Shown piece after piece: positions 1 to 8,702 of a stretch of DNA of 64,000 nucleotides. Location of the stretch: positions 3,906,001 to 3,970,000 of the forward strand of contig NZ_SMGE01000001.1 of NCBI RefSeq assembly GCF_004339525.1, in the 5' to 3' direction. This stretch comes from Flavobacterium sp. 90. GTDB taxonomy: Bacteria > Bacteroidota > Bacteroidia > Flavobacteriales > Flavobacteriaceae. Numbering within the stretch: the first letter of the stretch is position 1; every line of letters begins with the position of its first letter. The notes beneath the pieces are model-generated. The model worked only from the letters and a program-made list of their open reading frames with translations, searched no databases and had not been told where the DNA came from. The position numbers and the translations under genes are program-made.

Positions 1-155
1 CAGCAGCAGAAACAGGAATAAAACTTAATTTCTCGTATTATATTTCAGATGATTTGGTAAATACCGATAAGAATTTTGAAATTATTATAAAAAAGAGCGG
101 AATTGGAGATGCCAAAGTAACACTTGAAAAAATTAGTGTATCAAAGGCAAATTAA
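1..155 (+). CDS. C-terminal end of a gene truncated by the window edge
   Basis: An open frame enters from the left edge and ends at TAA 153-155, giving about 50 residues (from position 3: AAETGIKLNFSYY and onward to the end VSKAN). Alternating hydrophobic and polar residues suggest a terminal beta-sandwich or similar all-beta domain. The start lies outside the window, and I do not recognise the family. A strong terminator follows at 177-210, so this is the last gene of its transcription unit. Confidence 0.6.
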   Translation, partial: AAETGIKLNFSYYISDDLVNTDKNFEIIIKKSGIGDAKVTLEKISVSKAN

Positions 156-176
156 GCTAAAGTATAAACTCAGAAA

Positions 177-210
177 AACAAAAGCGCTTTGATATCAAGG
201 CGCTTTTGTT
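177..210 (+). terminator. Rho-independent terminator
   Basis: An 11-bp perfect stem (AACAAAAGCGC with GCGCTTTTGTT) whose 3' arm carries a T-rich stretch. It closes the transcription unit of the partial gene at the left edge, 22 bases after its stop codon. Confidence 0.8.
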
Positions 211-278
211 ATATATTTAAAACCCAATTTGAAGCAGTTATTTTGATTATATTTATTTAATTTGCCGAAAAAATAATA

Positions 279-1091
279 ATGAAATTCGTACTGCACAGAA
301 CCATAATCATAAAATCATTAATTGCCGCATTAGCGATATTAGGAATTAAAAATTTTGTTTTCAAAAACCTTTCTTTCTACGGACAGGATTTTCACGACTT
401 GATAGAATTGTCAGATATCACGATTATTTTTACAGGTGCATTTTTTGTATTTGGATTATTATTGGCAGCAACAATGACCGATTTTAAAGAAAGCGAAAAA
501 ATCCCGGGAGAAGTTGCTTCAAATCTGGAAGCGATCAAAGATTGGATTTATCTGGCTTTCAAAGCGCCAAGAACAGGAACTTCTGATTTGTGCAAGGAAG
601 ATTTAAACCGTACTTTTTTGCGCGAAGAAATGATTACCATTACCGATGGCATTATTGCCTGGATATATTCCAGTGGAAAAGATTCTACGGTTATTTTTCC
701 TTTAATTCGAAAATCAAACGAAATTGCCTATTATTTTGCAGAAAGAGGCGTTGACAAAGAAGCCATAAAAGGCATACAGGAAAATACCAATGCAATGCGA
801 AAACAACTTACGCGTGCCTATTCGATTTCGAGAAACAACTTCATCAAACCAGCTTATATCTTGCTTCAAAGTATTTTGTTTATTGTGATGTCGTTTTTAT
901 TGATTAGCAAATTCAAAAGCCCTTCGGCAGATTATTTGGTAACATCTGCGATTACATTTATATTTTGTTATTTGTATTTATTAATCAGCGGTTTAGATGA
1001 TCCTTTTGATATTCATAACGGAGATACCAATGTCGATTTAAAACCTATTGACCGATTCAAACAACGATTGATTTCAGATTTTTTAGTTTGA
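279..1091 (+). CDS. Conserved membrane protein, bestrophin-like/DUF4239-type (tentative)
   Basis: A 270-residue integral membrane protein. Hydrophobic segments lie near residues 9-30, 47-67, 195-213 and 222-242, with a polar region of about 120 residues between the two pairs. The C-terminal motif LDDPFDIHNG resembles the LDDPF signature at the end of DUF4239/bestrophin-like proteins, which suggests a channel-like or anion-transport fold; this link is an inference from one motif and the four-helix layout. It is followed after 20 bases by the next gene on the same strand, so the two may be cotranscribed. No enzyme motif is visible. Substrate and physiological role are unknown. Confidence 0.5.
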   Translation: MKFVLHRTIIIKSLIAALAILGIKNFVFKNLSFYGQDFHDLIELSDITIIFTGAFFVFGLLLAATMTDFKESEKIPGEVASNLEAIKDWIYLAFKAPRTGTSDLCKEDLNRTFLREEMITITDGIIAWIYSSGKDSTVIFPLIRKSNEIAYYFAERGVDKEAIKGIQENTNAMRKQLTRAYSISRNNFIKPAYILLQSILFIVMSFLLISKFKSPSADYLVTSAITFIFCYLYLLISGLDDPFDIHNGDTNVDLKPIDRFKQRLISDFLV

Positions 1092-1111
1092 TAATCGAAA
1101 GCCAATAAATA

Positions 1112-1801
1112 ATGAATGAGAACCAGTTTTATAACAAATTAAAAGTAACAATACCAAACTTGCCAAAAGAATGGAAAGATAAATATGCTTCGTTTCTTAC
1201 CGATGAAAATTTAAACGATTTCTCGAAAAATCTGTTTTATTGGTATCAAAATCCAAATGCTGAAGTTTCAGGATTGCCTTATTTTAAAGAAGAGATTGTA
1301 ATTTCTAAAGAAGTTTTTTTGCCTTATTTCAAAGCTGTTTTTGAAGCTTTAGAAAGTAATTCGGATCGATTGAAATTCGAAATTATTAATATGTTCGAAA
1401 ATACGCCATTCGAAATTATTTTGCTTATTTTGGGACAACGATTAACATCGGCAAGTGTTCGTGATGAAACCGCAATTCCGCCTTCAAAAGAAATTCTTTT
1501 AGAAAGTTGTTTTCAGCCTTTTAATACAGAAACCTCGATTGTTGTGCGAGCTTGGGAAAAACATGTTGGCAGAAAAAAGGATAGTATTTTTGGCGAAATA
1601 AAAGGAAATAACCAACAGAAACAGGAAACCGTAGAAAAATTGGTTCACTATATTATTGCAAATAAAACATGGTGGAATGTATTTTTTCATTACAAACATG
1701 ATGTCGTTTACGAAATTAGAATCCCAAACGGACAAGGAATGAGATGGTCGCGGGACGGAAAGAAATTCATTGGGTTTTTAGAACATTTTTTAGAAGAATA
1801 A
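1112..1801 (+). CDS. Uncharacterised soluble protein, partner of downstream SDR-like protein
   Basis: A 229-residue protein with no signal peptide or membrane segment. I do not recognise the family. The N-terminal two thirds look alpha-helical; the C-terminal 40 residues (around YEIRIPNGQGMRWS and FIGFLE) look like a small beta-rich module. Only one base separates its stop codon (1799-1801) from the start of the next gene at 1803, so the two are almost certainly translationally coupled and their products probably act together. The downstream gene encodes a zinc-ribbon and SDR fusion, followed by a tRNA-like array. A role in RNA or nucleotide metabolism is only a contextual guess. Confidence 0.55.
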   Translation: MNENQFYNKLKVTIPNLPKEWKDKYASFLTDENLNDFSKNLFYWYQNPNAEVSGLPYFKEEIVISKEVFLPYFKAVFEALESNSDRLKFEIINMFENTPFEIILLILGQRLTSASVRDETAIPPSKEILLESCFQPFNTETSIVVRAWEKHVGRKKDSIFGEIKGNNQQKQETVEKLVHYIIANKTWWNVFFHYKHDVVYEIRIPNGQGMRWSRDGKKFIGFLEHFLEE

Positions 1802-1802
1802 A

Positions 1803-3173
1803 ATGAAAGAAGATATAAAATATACTTTTAGTGACGAAGAATGGCAAAGTTGTATCAAGGTTTTAAACGCGCTGAAAGAGAATCCGTTTGAGAATCCGGA
1901 TAACAATTTGTTTGCGGGTTTGATTACCAAAATTCATAAAAATGCAAAAAAGAATATTCGGACTGTAAGTTATACTTCAAAAAAGCAGGAAGATCTTCAA
2001 ACAAGTCTAAATGCCGAATTGGTGTCAAAAGCTTTAAACGGAATCACTTTGTTTTCGGAAAAAGAGAATCCTGACGAACAGCAATTTACCGAATTAAATT
2101 TGCCTAAAAACTGTTATTGCTGCAATCAATCGTATAAGTTGGCGCATAGTTTCTACACGAGGCTTTGTCCGGATTGTGCGGTAGAAAATTATGCAAAACG
2201 TTTTCAGAATCTGGATTTAAAAGGCAGAAACGTTATTTTGACCGGAGGACGCGTAAAAGTTGGATTTGCAACCGCGCTTAGATTGTTGCGAAATAATGCT
2301 AATGTTGTGCTTACAACTCGTTTTCCTGCGCTGGCTTTAGAGCAATTTATGCAGGAAAGTGATTTCGAAAACTGGAAAGAAAACTTAATAGTTTATGGTT
2401 TAGATTTGAGAAATTTAAACGCGATTAATGACTTTATTTCGTTTTATAAATCTAAGTTCCAGAGTTTGGATATTTTGATCAATAATGCAGCGCAAACCAT
2501 AAAATATACCGATGAATATTATCAGCCTTTGATTCAAAAAGAAGATAAATTATTGGATATATTTCAGTCGAATATAAATTTAATTGCAAATCAAACTGCC
2601 GTTACAAAAGAAGTAAAAGCATTAGAATATAGTTCTGGAGAGCAAACCGAAGTACAACTCACACGTTTTGGACAACCGGTTGACAATCGCGAAAAAACAA
2701 GTTGGAATTCGACTCTGGAAGAAATTAGTATGTATGAATTGGTTGAGGTTAATTTGATCAACCAAATTGCGCCTTATTTTTTAATAAAAGAGCTAAAACC
2801 ATTGTTCCTGAACTCCCATTTTGAGGAACGTTTTATTGTAAATGTAACTTCGTCTGAAGGGATTTTTAGTTATACCAACAAAACCATTTTTCACCCGCAT
2901 ACCAATATGACAAAGGCGGCGTTGAATATGATGACGCTGACATCGGCAAAGGAATTTGCGGTTGATTCTATTTTTATGGCAAGTGTAGATGTTGGCTGGA
3001 TTTCGACGGGAGCAAAAGAAAGTTTGCGAAAAAAACAATTTGAAGAAGGATATATTCCGCCGCTGGATTCTGTAGATGGCGCCAGTAGAATTTTTGATCC
3101 AATAGTTGACGGAATCAACGGAAAAAGTATATTTGGGGTCTTATTGAAAAACTATAAAGTTTCTCAATGGTAA
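1803..3173 (+). CDS. Zinc-ribbon plus short-chain-dehydrogenase-like fusion protein
   Basis: 456 residues. Residues 1-100 form an N-terminal helical domain of unknown family. Around residues 104-125 a cysteine cluster (CYCC ... CPDC) forms a probable zinc ribbon. From about residue 140 there is a classical SDR Rossmann fold: the nucleotide-binding glycine motif LTGGRVKVG and the NNAA motif (LDILINNAAQT) are intact. The catalytic Tyr-x-x-x-Lys motif is altered: the segment aligned to YxxxK reads TNMTK, so the Tyr is replaced by Thr although the Lys and the following AAL remain. The protein may therefore bind NAD(P) or a dinucleotide-like ligand without normal dehydrogenase chemistry. It is tightly coupled to the upstream unknown gene, and the tRNA-like array starts five bases after its stop. 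Fold assignment is firm; function is not. Confidence 0.75.
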   Translation: MKEDIKYTFSDEEWQSCIKVLNALKENPFENPDNNLFAGLITKIHKNAKKNIRTVSYTSKKQEDLQTSLNAELVSKALNGITLFSEKENPDEQQFTELNLPKNCYCCNQSYKLAHSFYTRLCPDCAVENYAKRFQNLDLKGRNVILTGGRVKVGFATALRLLRNNANVVLTTRFPALALEQFMQESDFENWKENLIVYGLDLRNLNAINDFISFYKSKFQSLDILINNAAQTIKYTDEYYQPLIQKEDKLLDIFQSNINLIANQTAVTKEVKALEYSSGEQTEVQLTRFGQPVDNREKTSWNSTLEEISMYELVEVNLINQIAPYFLIKELKPLFLNSHFEERFIVNVTSSEGIFSYTNKTIFHPHTNMTKAALNMMTLTSAKEFAVDSIFMASVDVGWISTGAKESLRKKQFEEGYIPPLDSVDGASRIFDPIVDGINGKSIFGVLLKNYKVSQW

Positions 3174-3177
3174 AAAT

Positions 3178-3249
3178 GGGATAGTAGTTTAATTGGAAAA
3201 ATAATTGCAGCCACCGCAGTGGTTTTGGGTTCGAGTCCCAACTATCCGA
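3178..3249 (+). ncRNA. tRNA-like sequence 1 of a tandem array (degenerate)
   Basis: Cloverleaf elements are readable: acceptor GGGATAG with CTATCCG (six of seven pairs), a D-arm GTTT-AATTGGAA-AAAT, a 5-bp anticodon stem ATTGC/GCAGT, and a perfect T-arm TTGGG-TTCGAGT-CCCAA. The seven-base anticodon loop is AGCCACC, which lacks the universal U33, so decoding seems unlikely. It begins five bases after the SDR-like gene and may be read from the same transcript. It could be a decayed tRNA or a dedicated tRNA mimic. Confidence 0.55.
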
Positions 3250-3251
3250 CA

Positions 3252-3326
3252 AAGGTGTTAGCTCAATTGGAAGAGCACTTGCCCACCACGCGAGCGGTTG
3301 CGGGTTCGAGTCCCATGCACACCTTT
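3252..3326 (+). ncRNA. tRNA-like sequence 2 of the array, T-arm bulged, no U33
   Basis: The acceptor AAGGTGT pairs perfectly with ACACCTT, the D-arm is canonical (GCTC-AATTGGAA-GAGC), and the anticodon stem CTTGC/GCGAG is paired. The anticodon loop CCACCAC has C at position 33. The T-arm keeps the TTCGAGT loop and GGG/CCC, but two extra bases (AT) interrupt the 3' side before the closing GC. Standard tRNAs do not tolerate this easily, so a decoy, a substrate for repair enzymes or a pseudogene are all more likely than a working tRNA. Confidence 0.6.
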
Positions 3327-3601
3327 ATTTTTTGAGGTTCAAAGGCTCAGAGTGGCAAAGGTTCAAAGCTTAAAAATAAAACTTTGTGTCTTAGTGCCTT
3401 CGTGGCAAATACATACAAAGGCGTTAGCTCAATTGGAAGAGCAGCAGTTTGCTAAACTGAGGGATGCAGGTTCGAGTCCTTGCACGCTTTTATTTTATTT
3501 ATTTTAAAGGTTCAGAGGAACAAAGAAGCAAAGGTTCAAAGCTTAAAATAAAACTTTGCGTCTTTGTGCCTTCGTGGCATAAAAAAAATACAATCCTAAT
3601 G
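3327..3601 (+). repeat. Spacer repeats between tRNA-like sequences 2, 3 and 4
   Basis: The stretches 3327-3417 and 3492-3601 share near-identical text: AGGTTCAAAGCTTAAAA, then an AAACTTTG-rich segment, then GTGCCTTCGTGGCA. Similar 'ggttcaaag' and 'ctttgcgtctttg' words recur at 11430-11700, 12450-12510 and elsewhere. This is a dispersed intergenic repeat family; here two copies separate three tRNA-like units, which suggests the array grew by duplicating unit plus spacer. Confidence 0.6.
3418..3491 (+). ncRNA. tRNA-like sequence 3 of the array, anticodon GCT
   Basis: The acceptor AAGGCGT pairs with ACGCTTT (one G-T wobble) and the D-arm matches units 2 and 4. The anticodon arm GCAGT-TTGCTAA-ACTGA has four pairs, has U33 and gives anticodon GCT (serine). 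The five-base variable region is too short for a normal tRNA-Ser, which needs a long variable arm. One extra T interrupts the 3' side of the T-stem (GCAGG against CCT-T-GC). It is closer to a functional tRNA than its neighbours but still non-standard. Confidence 0.6.
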
Positions 3602-3676
3602 AAGGTGTTAGCTCAATTGGAAGAGCGTTCCCCACCAAGGGGGAAGGATGCAGGTTCGAGTCCTTTGCACACCTTT
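3602..3676 (+). ncRNA. tRNA-like sequence 4 of the array, T-arm bulged, no U33
   Basis: The acceptor (AAGGTGT/ACACCTT) and D-arm are the same as in unit 2. The anticodon stem TTCCC/GGGGA encloses the loop CACCAAG with A at position 33. The T-stem GCAGG faces CCT-TT-GC, that is two extra bases at the same site as in unit 2. The CCACC/CACCA core recurs in the anticodon loops of units 1, 2 and 4. From 3677 to 3900 I see only AT-rich sequence leading into the phosphoesterase gene. Confidence 0.55.
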
Positions 3677-3900
3677 ATTTTTTTTTGGAGATTAAAGGAA
3701 CGAAGATACTTTGGGCTATTTTTCTGTCTTGTGATGAAACTACAGTTACTGAGTTTAAAGGTATTTAGATTATAATTTAATTTGTTTTTAAACATAGATT
3801 TGTAAGCTTATTTTGTGAGTTTTTGGTTTTTTATTTGTTAATTTGAAATAGCCTATTATAATTAGAAATTTATATTTTTGAAACACTTTAAAGTTTTATA

Positions 3901-4989
3901 ATGCGTATAGTACACCTGTCAGATATTCATCTCTCAAAAAGTAATTTTGATGAATTTAAAAATACATATTGTGAGGCTTTAATTAGAGATTTAATATCAT
4001 TTGATAAAGAAAAAAAAATTGATATAATTGTTATTACTGGTGATTTAGTAGATAGAGGAGGACATTCGCTTTATAGTATTGATGGTTTTGAAGATAAATC
4101 AATTTATTCAAATCCCTATAGTATCTTTGAGAAAATTTTTATTAATCCGATAATTAGTGCTTTAGGGTTCTCAAAAGAGAATTTTTTATTTGTTCCTGGT
4201 AATCATGATATTGATGAAAGTGAAATATTACTTAAAGAAGAGTATGATTTAACAAAAACTTTATCGATAGACAATATTGATGATCATTTAAAAAGAAATG
4301 TAAATTTTAAGCATAGTAAAAGAATTAAAAAATTTAAAGAATTTGAAGAAGAATTTCATCGAGGACAATCAAATTATAAATACTCAAGTAATCAATCTGT
4401 TTTTTGTTATAATTTCGAAAATGTAAATATTGGATTTATTTTGATCAATGATTCTTGGAGATGCAGAAGCCAAAAATTAGATTGTGATGATAAGTTGATG
4501 TTTGGTGTAAATCAGTTTTTTAATGGTTTAACAACGCTTAGGGAATATGATACAAAATTAAATATTGCCCTAATACATCATCCTATTGATGATCTTACTG
4601 AAATAAGAGAAGTACAAAGGTGTCTAAATGTTTCGAACATAGGATTTTATTTATATGGGCATTATCATAGTAGTGATTTTAAAAAACATTATCAAGGATC
4701 ATTTGATAATTGTTTTGGCATTAGGGGAAGAGCAAGCTTAAATAAGATAAATGAAGCTAATTCTTCTTATCAGCCCGGATATCAAATTATAGATTTGGAC
4801 TTACAACATAAGGGGAAAATTACTGGAATACATTACAGGAAGTATAAATATGAATTTAATTATTTTGTATTTGATACTGATGTTTGCCAGACAGGAATAG
4901 ATAAAGGTCCTTCAGACAAAGGAATAGAACTCAAAAGTGAGTTACAAGCTAAAAAATATTCTCTAGATAAATCACAATTTAAATCATGA
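3901..4989 (+). CDS. Calcineurin-like metallophosphoesterase of a NACHT cassette
   Basis: A 362-residue cytoplasmic protein with all blocks of the calcineurin-like phosphoesterase family in order: DIH (residues 8-10), GDLVDR (47-52), GNHD (100-103), HH (around 227) and GHYH (around 254). These bind two metal ions and support phosphodiester or phosphomonoester hydrolysis; the substrate (nucleic acid, cyclic nucleotide or phosphoprotein) cannot be read. The C-terminal 70 residues are an extension of unknown role. Its last four bases overlap the start of the NACHT gene (ATGA), so the two are translationally coupled. Base composition and codon use are markedly more AT-rich than the flanking genes, which suggests horizontal acquisition. 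I infer that this is the effector enzyme and the NACHT protein its sensor. Confidence 0.8.
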   Translation: MRIVHLSDIHLSKSNFDEFKNTYCEALIRDLISFDKEKKIDIIVITGDLVDRGGHSLYSIDGFEDKSIYSNPYSIFEKIFINPIISALGFSKENFLFVPGNHDIDESEILLKEEYDLTKTLSIDNIDDHLKRNVNFKHSKRIKKFKEFEEEFHRGQSNYKYSSNQSVFCYNFENVNIGFILINDSWRCRSQKLDCDDKLMFGVNQFFNGLTTLREYDTKLNIALIHHPIDDLTEIREVQRCLNVSNIGFYLYGHYHSSDFKKHYQGSFDNCFGIRGRASLNKINEANSSYQPGYQIIDLDLQHKGKITGIHYRKYKYEFNYFVFDTDVCQTGIDKGPSDKGIELKSELQAKKYSLDKSQFKS

Positions 4990-7900
4990 ATCAGAATTAT
5001 TACGAATTAAGACATGTAATTAAATCTAATGAAAAATCGTTTAATTTTTATTTAGAAAATATCAATAAGCAAAAAACTTTAGAAGATAATATATTTGAGC
5101 ACGATAAAATTGTTTTATTAGGTAATCCAGGAATAGGAAAATCAACTGAACTGAAAAATTTGTTTGATGGACTTTGGAGTAAAATTGATTCAAATGGTCT
5201 TGTACCTTTTTCAATAAATTTAAAAAATTTTAGGCCTGTAAATAATTTTGAAGATTTACTTGCTTATAAAGATTGGAAAACTCTTCCTCAAATAATATTT
5301 ATATTAGACGGCTTAGATGAAATTGCTGAAATAGAAGATTTTTTATCAGCATTTGAAATCTTTATGAATCAACATAAACTGGCAAAATACAAATATGTAA
5401 TTAGCTGTAGAACTAATATATTTGAAAAATATTTGATAAATATTGCCAATTTTGAGACATTTTATTTGGAAGATTTAACCTTTAAGCAATCAAGTTCCAT
5501 TCTTAATAGAAAGTTTTCTATAAGATTAGAAGATTTAAGTCTTTCTGATAAGCATTACCAATATTTAAAAACTCCTTTTTTTTTAAATCTATTTGCAGAA
5601 TATTTTATTTCTGAAAAAAAATTACCCGATTCAGATGCTAAGATGTGGGAAACCTATGTTAATAAACATATGGAACTTCAAAAAATAAAAGTGCAGAAAA
5701 GAAGAGTAATAAATATTCCAAGAGAAGTTAAAGAATTAAAAAAAATTGCTTTTTTAAATGAATTCCAACATAAAAATTTTATAACAGCAGTTGAATTAAA
5801 TGATGCAGTAGGAGATAGTTATATAGAATTGATTGAGAATCCATTCTTTATCAATTTAGAAAATGAGCAAGAAAAATTTAGTTTTGAACACAGGCAGTTA
5901 CAGGAATATTTTGTTGCCAAAACTCTTGCTGAAAAAAGTTTTGATGAGATACTGTCAATTATTAAGATTGATAATCTAGATAAACTACATCCTACATTAT
6001 TTAATTCTATATCTTTTTTGCTCAATTTAATTACAGATGAAAATTCTATCAATCAATTAATTGATTGGATTGAAATAAATCAGATTGAATTATTAATTCG
6101 AGCAGATTCAGATCGAATAGATGAAAAATTAAAGATTAGAGTTTTTCAAAAATATTTCAGAGAAACTTGTATCGATAAAACATATTGGATAACTACTAAC
6201 AGGACTTTTAATGTAAATGAAATTGCAAAATTTGGAGATTGTGAAACGAATTTTGATTATTTAATTAATATAATTGGGAATCAAGAGATACAATTTAGAG
6301 CTAGGATTTCTGCCCTAAATTTAATTAGTTTTTTTAGAAATATCTTAACTAAAAAATTCGATTGGTTTAAAATTTTTTTAGTTGAAAATTTAAAATCAAT
6401 TGATAATTCTAAACAAATTAAATCAGCAATGCTTCAGTCTATTGCTATAATGAAAATATGTGTCAATGATGAAAAATACTTGGATGAATTGTTGAAAATA
6501 TTTGAAGATGAAACTAATAAAGAAATAAATGTTGAACTCCTAAACATAATAAATGAATTTGATGACGTGGATAAATATTATAGCTTTATTAAAGAGGAGT
6601 TTTTAAGAGCAAATAATTTAAAACCGAGAATAGACCCAGATGAGGTTATTAGATCGAACAGTTATATTTTAAATCAATTAATATTGAAAATTAAAGATTC
6701 CGATATTTTTATTGATTTTGCTAAGTATTATTTTGATCCAAATAAAAATATTGATATCTATACAAGTGATGAAAATGAATTAATTGAAAAATGTTTAATA
6801 TTTGATAGGGTAGATAATAATTTTATAACGAAGCTGTTTAAGGATATTGGTGTGAAAAAAACGCATTTTTATTTTGAAAGAAATGTTAGGGAATTAATTT
6901 CTAGAATCAGTGATGTTTCGGCAAATATTTATTTTAAATATTTGCTTGACAACTATGATTTTAAAGATATTAATTATCCATTGTCGTGTTTAGTAAATCA
7001 CAAAAACATATGGTTTGTTATAGATAAGTTTAAGATTTCAAATCAATTAGATAGTAGAGAAATTGAATACTTCAGAAATTCAATTGCAAATAATCAAAAA
7101 CGTGATATAGCTAGAGTTTTTAATGATGAAATGATTAAGAATGGTTTTGTTTTTAAAGAAGAATTTTTTTCTGATGAGCAAATAGCGGAAATTAAAATGA
7201 AGTTTGAAGAAAAGCCTCAAAAAAACTTTGATATCTTGTTTAAAACTGATGAATTGCTTGAAGAACTTAAGCAAATTTTTGATAGTAATGGGGAAGAAAT
7301 TAGTCAGGAAAAATATTATGAAATCAATACGGATTGGTATAACAATAATGGTCATGGTAGTATAATTGATACTTCATTTGAAATATTAAGAAGTCTCGTT
7401 TATGAATTAGACGGACCACTTGTTTTTAATGATGTAAAAAAAATATTAGAGAATGAGGATTTTATTTTTGATGAAATAAAAGGTGATTTGCAGAAGGATG
7501 AGAAAATAAACAAAATTGTAATTCAAGAGACACAAAAAGAGGTTATAGAAGTTTGGATTAAGAAAAAGATATCTGAGATTAATTTTGATCAAATTTTTTC
7601 AATAAATGAAAATGGTTATTTATTATTACCAAATTATTACAAATGGGAAGCAGTAATTTATTTTTCACGTAAATTAAAAATACGCTTGCCAAAAGATTTT
7701 CTACTTAATTCTTTAATTATTCCTGAAACTACAGCATATGTTGATGAGGATAAATCTTGGTTTGATTTTTTTAGAGAGAATATTAATGATAATGATACTT
7801 TTAATGCTAAGGTTATAGAAAACATAAAAAATAATAACCTTTCGACATTTGTTTTAGATAAACATATAAACTATGCTCTTGAAAAAAATCTTAAATTAGT

Positions 7901-8588
7901 TTTCCCAGAAATTAGAAGATATTTATCAAAAGAAGGTAGAGAATATAATTTTAAAACTAAATTGTTAAGTTTTTATAAAATTGAGAATGATATTGAATTA
8001 TTAAAAGAATGTTGTAGAAATATTTATTCTTTTAAGGCATGGGACGCAATTTCTATACTGCTAGAAGTAGGATTGGAGAAAGAATTTTGTATTGAAAAAG
8101 CTGTTACTTATTTAGATAATATTGACAATGATATTAATAAGTATTTTGTATCAAATGCATTAAATGTTCTCTTTCAATTAAAGTCTATAAAAGCTGTTGA
8201 GTATTATTTTAAATTTTTGAATGTTGACTTATATGATCGTGCTTATGCAAGTTATTTTATAAATTACGATGTCATTGAAAATTATAAAATATTAGAATCC
8301 TTTTTTGATCAGATTTATTTAGATAATAATTTTGATCGAATATTTTCGAATGCTGCAAATTTTTTAGATCAATATATTTTTAATCTGTCTAGAGAAGATG
8401 AATCTTATGCTAAAGTGCAAAGGATTTTATTTGGCATAAAGGAAAAATTGTTAAAGGATTCTAATGATCGAGGAATTTTTCAAATTAATTTATTAATTGA
8501 TAATTCTAATAATAGTTATGTTAGTTCTAAATCAAAACCTTTATCTTTTAGTGAAGCTTTGAGTAAAGTTGAAGAAATTTTAAATTAA
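4986..8588 (+). CDS. NACHT-family STAND NTPase with long helical-repeat sensor region
   Basis: 1200 residues. A NACHT-type P-loop GNPGIGKS (residues 46-53) and a Walker B ILDGLDE (around 106-112) lie near the N-terminus, followed by a winged-helix-like region. The remaining roughly 850 residues are alpha-helical and probably HEAT/ARM-like, the usual sensor or scaffold part of STAND proteins. No effector domain precedes the NTPase, unlike single-gene bacterial NACHT defence proteins; the coupled phosphoesterase upstream probably supplies that activity in trans. The gene is strongly AT-rich. Known STAND proteins oligomerise on sensing a phage or stress ligand; applying that here is inference. 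It ends before a bidirectional terminator at 8646. Confidence 0.8.
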   Translation: MNQNYYELRHVIKSNEKSFNFYLENINKQKTLEDNIFEHDKIVLLGNPGIGKSTELKNLFDGLWSKIDSNGLVPFSINLKNFRPVNNFEDLLAYKDWKTLPQIIFILDGLDEIAEIEDFLSAFEIFMNQHKLAKYKYVISCRTNIFEKYLINIANFETFYLEDLTFKQSSSILNRKFSIRLEDLSLSDKHYQYLKTPFFLNLFAEYFISEKKLPDSDAKMWETYVNKHMELQKIKVQKRRVINIPREVKELKKIAFLNEFQHKNFITAVELNDAVGDSYIELIENPFFINLENEQEKFSFEHRQLQEYFVAKTLAEKSFDEILSIIKIDNLDKLHPTLFNSISFLLNLITDENSINQLIDWIEINQIELLIRADSDRIDEKLKIRVFQKYFRETCIDKTYWITTNRTFNVNEIAKFGDCETNFDYLINIIGNQEIQFRARISALNLISFFRNILTKKFDWFKIFLVENLKSIDNSKQIKSAMLQSIAIMKICVNDEKYLDELLKIFEDETNKEINVELLNIINEFDDVDKYYSFIKEEFLRANNLKPRIDPDEVIRSNSYILNQLILKIKDSDIFIDFAKYYFDPNKNIDIYTSDENELIEKCLIFDRVDNNFITKLFKDIGVKKTHFYFERNVRELISRISDVSANIYFKYLLDNYDFKDINYPLSCLVNHKNIWFVIDKFKISNQLDSREIEYFRNSIANNQKRDIARVFNDEMIKNGFVFKEEFFSDEQIAEIKMKFEEKPQKNFDILFKTDELLEELKQIFDSNGEEISQEKYYEINTDWYNNNGHGSIIDTSFEILRSLVYELDGPLVFNDVKKILENEDFIFDEIKGDLQKDEKINKIVIQETQKEVIEVWIKKKISEINFDQIFSINENGYLLLPNYYKWEAVIYFSRKLKIRLPKDFLLNSLIIPETTAYVDEDKSWFDFFRENINDNDTFNAKVIENIKNNNLSTFVLDKHINYALEKNLKLVFPEIRRYLSKEGREYNFKTKLLSFYKIENDIELLKECCRNIYSFKAWDAISILLEVGLEKEFCIEKAVTYLDNIDNDINKYFVSNALNVLFQLKSIKAVEYYFKFLNVDLYDRAYASYFINYDVIENYKILESFFDQIYLDNNFDRIFSNAANFLDQYIFNLSREDESYAKVQRILFGIKEKLLKDSNDRGIFQINLLIDNSNNSYVSSKSKPLSFSEALSKVEEILN

Positions 8589-8645
8589 ATAAACTTGCTC
8601 AGCAAAATCTACTAAAGTAATAACAACAATATCAATAACAACAAA

Positions 8646-8673
8646 AAAATGCGCAATTCACATTGCGCATTTT
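8646..8673. terminator. Bidirectional terminator between convergent genes
   Basis: The 11-bp stem AAAATGCGCAA/TTGCGCATTTT has A-runs and T-runs on both sides. It lies between the NACHT gene (+) and the XRE regulator (-) and can serve both. Confidence 0.75.
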
Positions 8674-8702
8674 ATATATAAGAAATTCTTTTATTAAGAA
8701 TA

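Noticed and set aside
3298..3795. Protein frames across the tRNA-like array
   Set aside because: They run through repeated spacers and RNA stems, have unusual composition and no family match; the RNA interpretation explains the sequence better.
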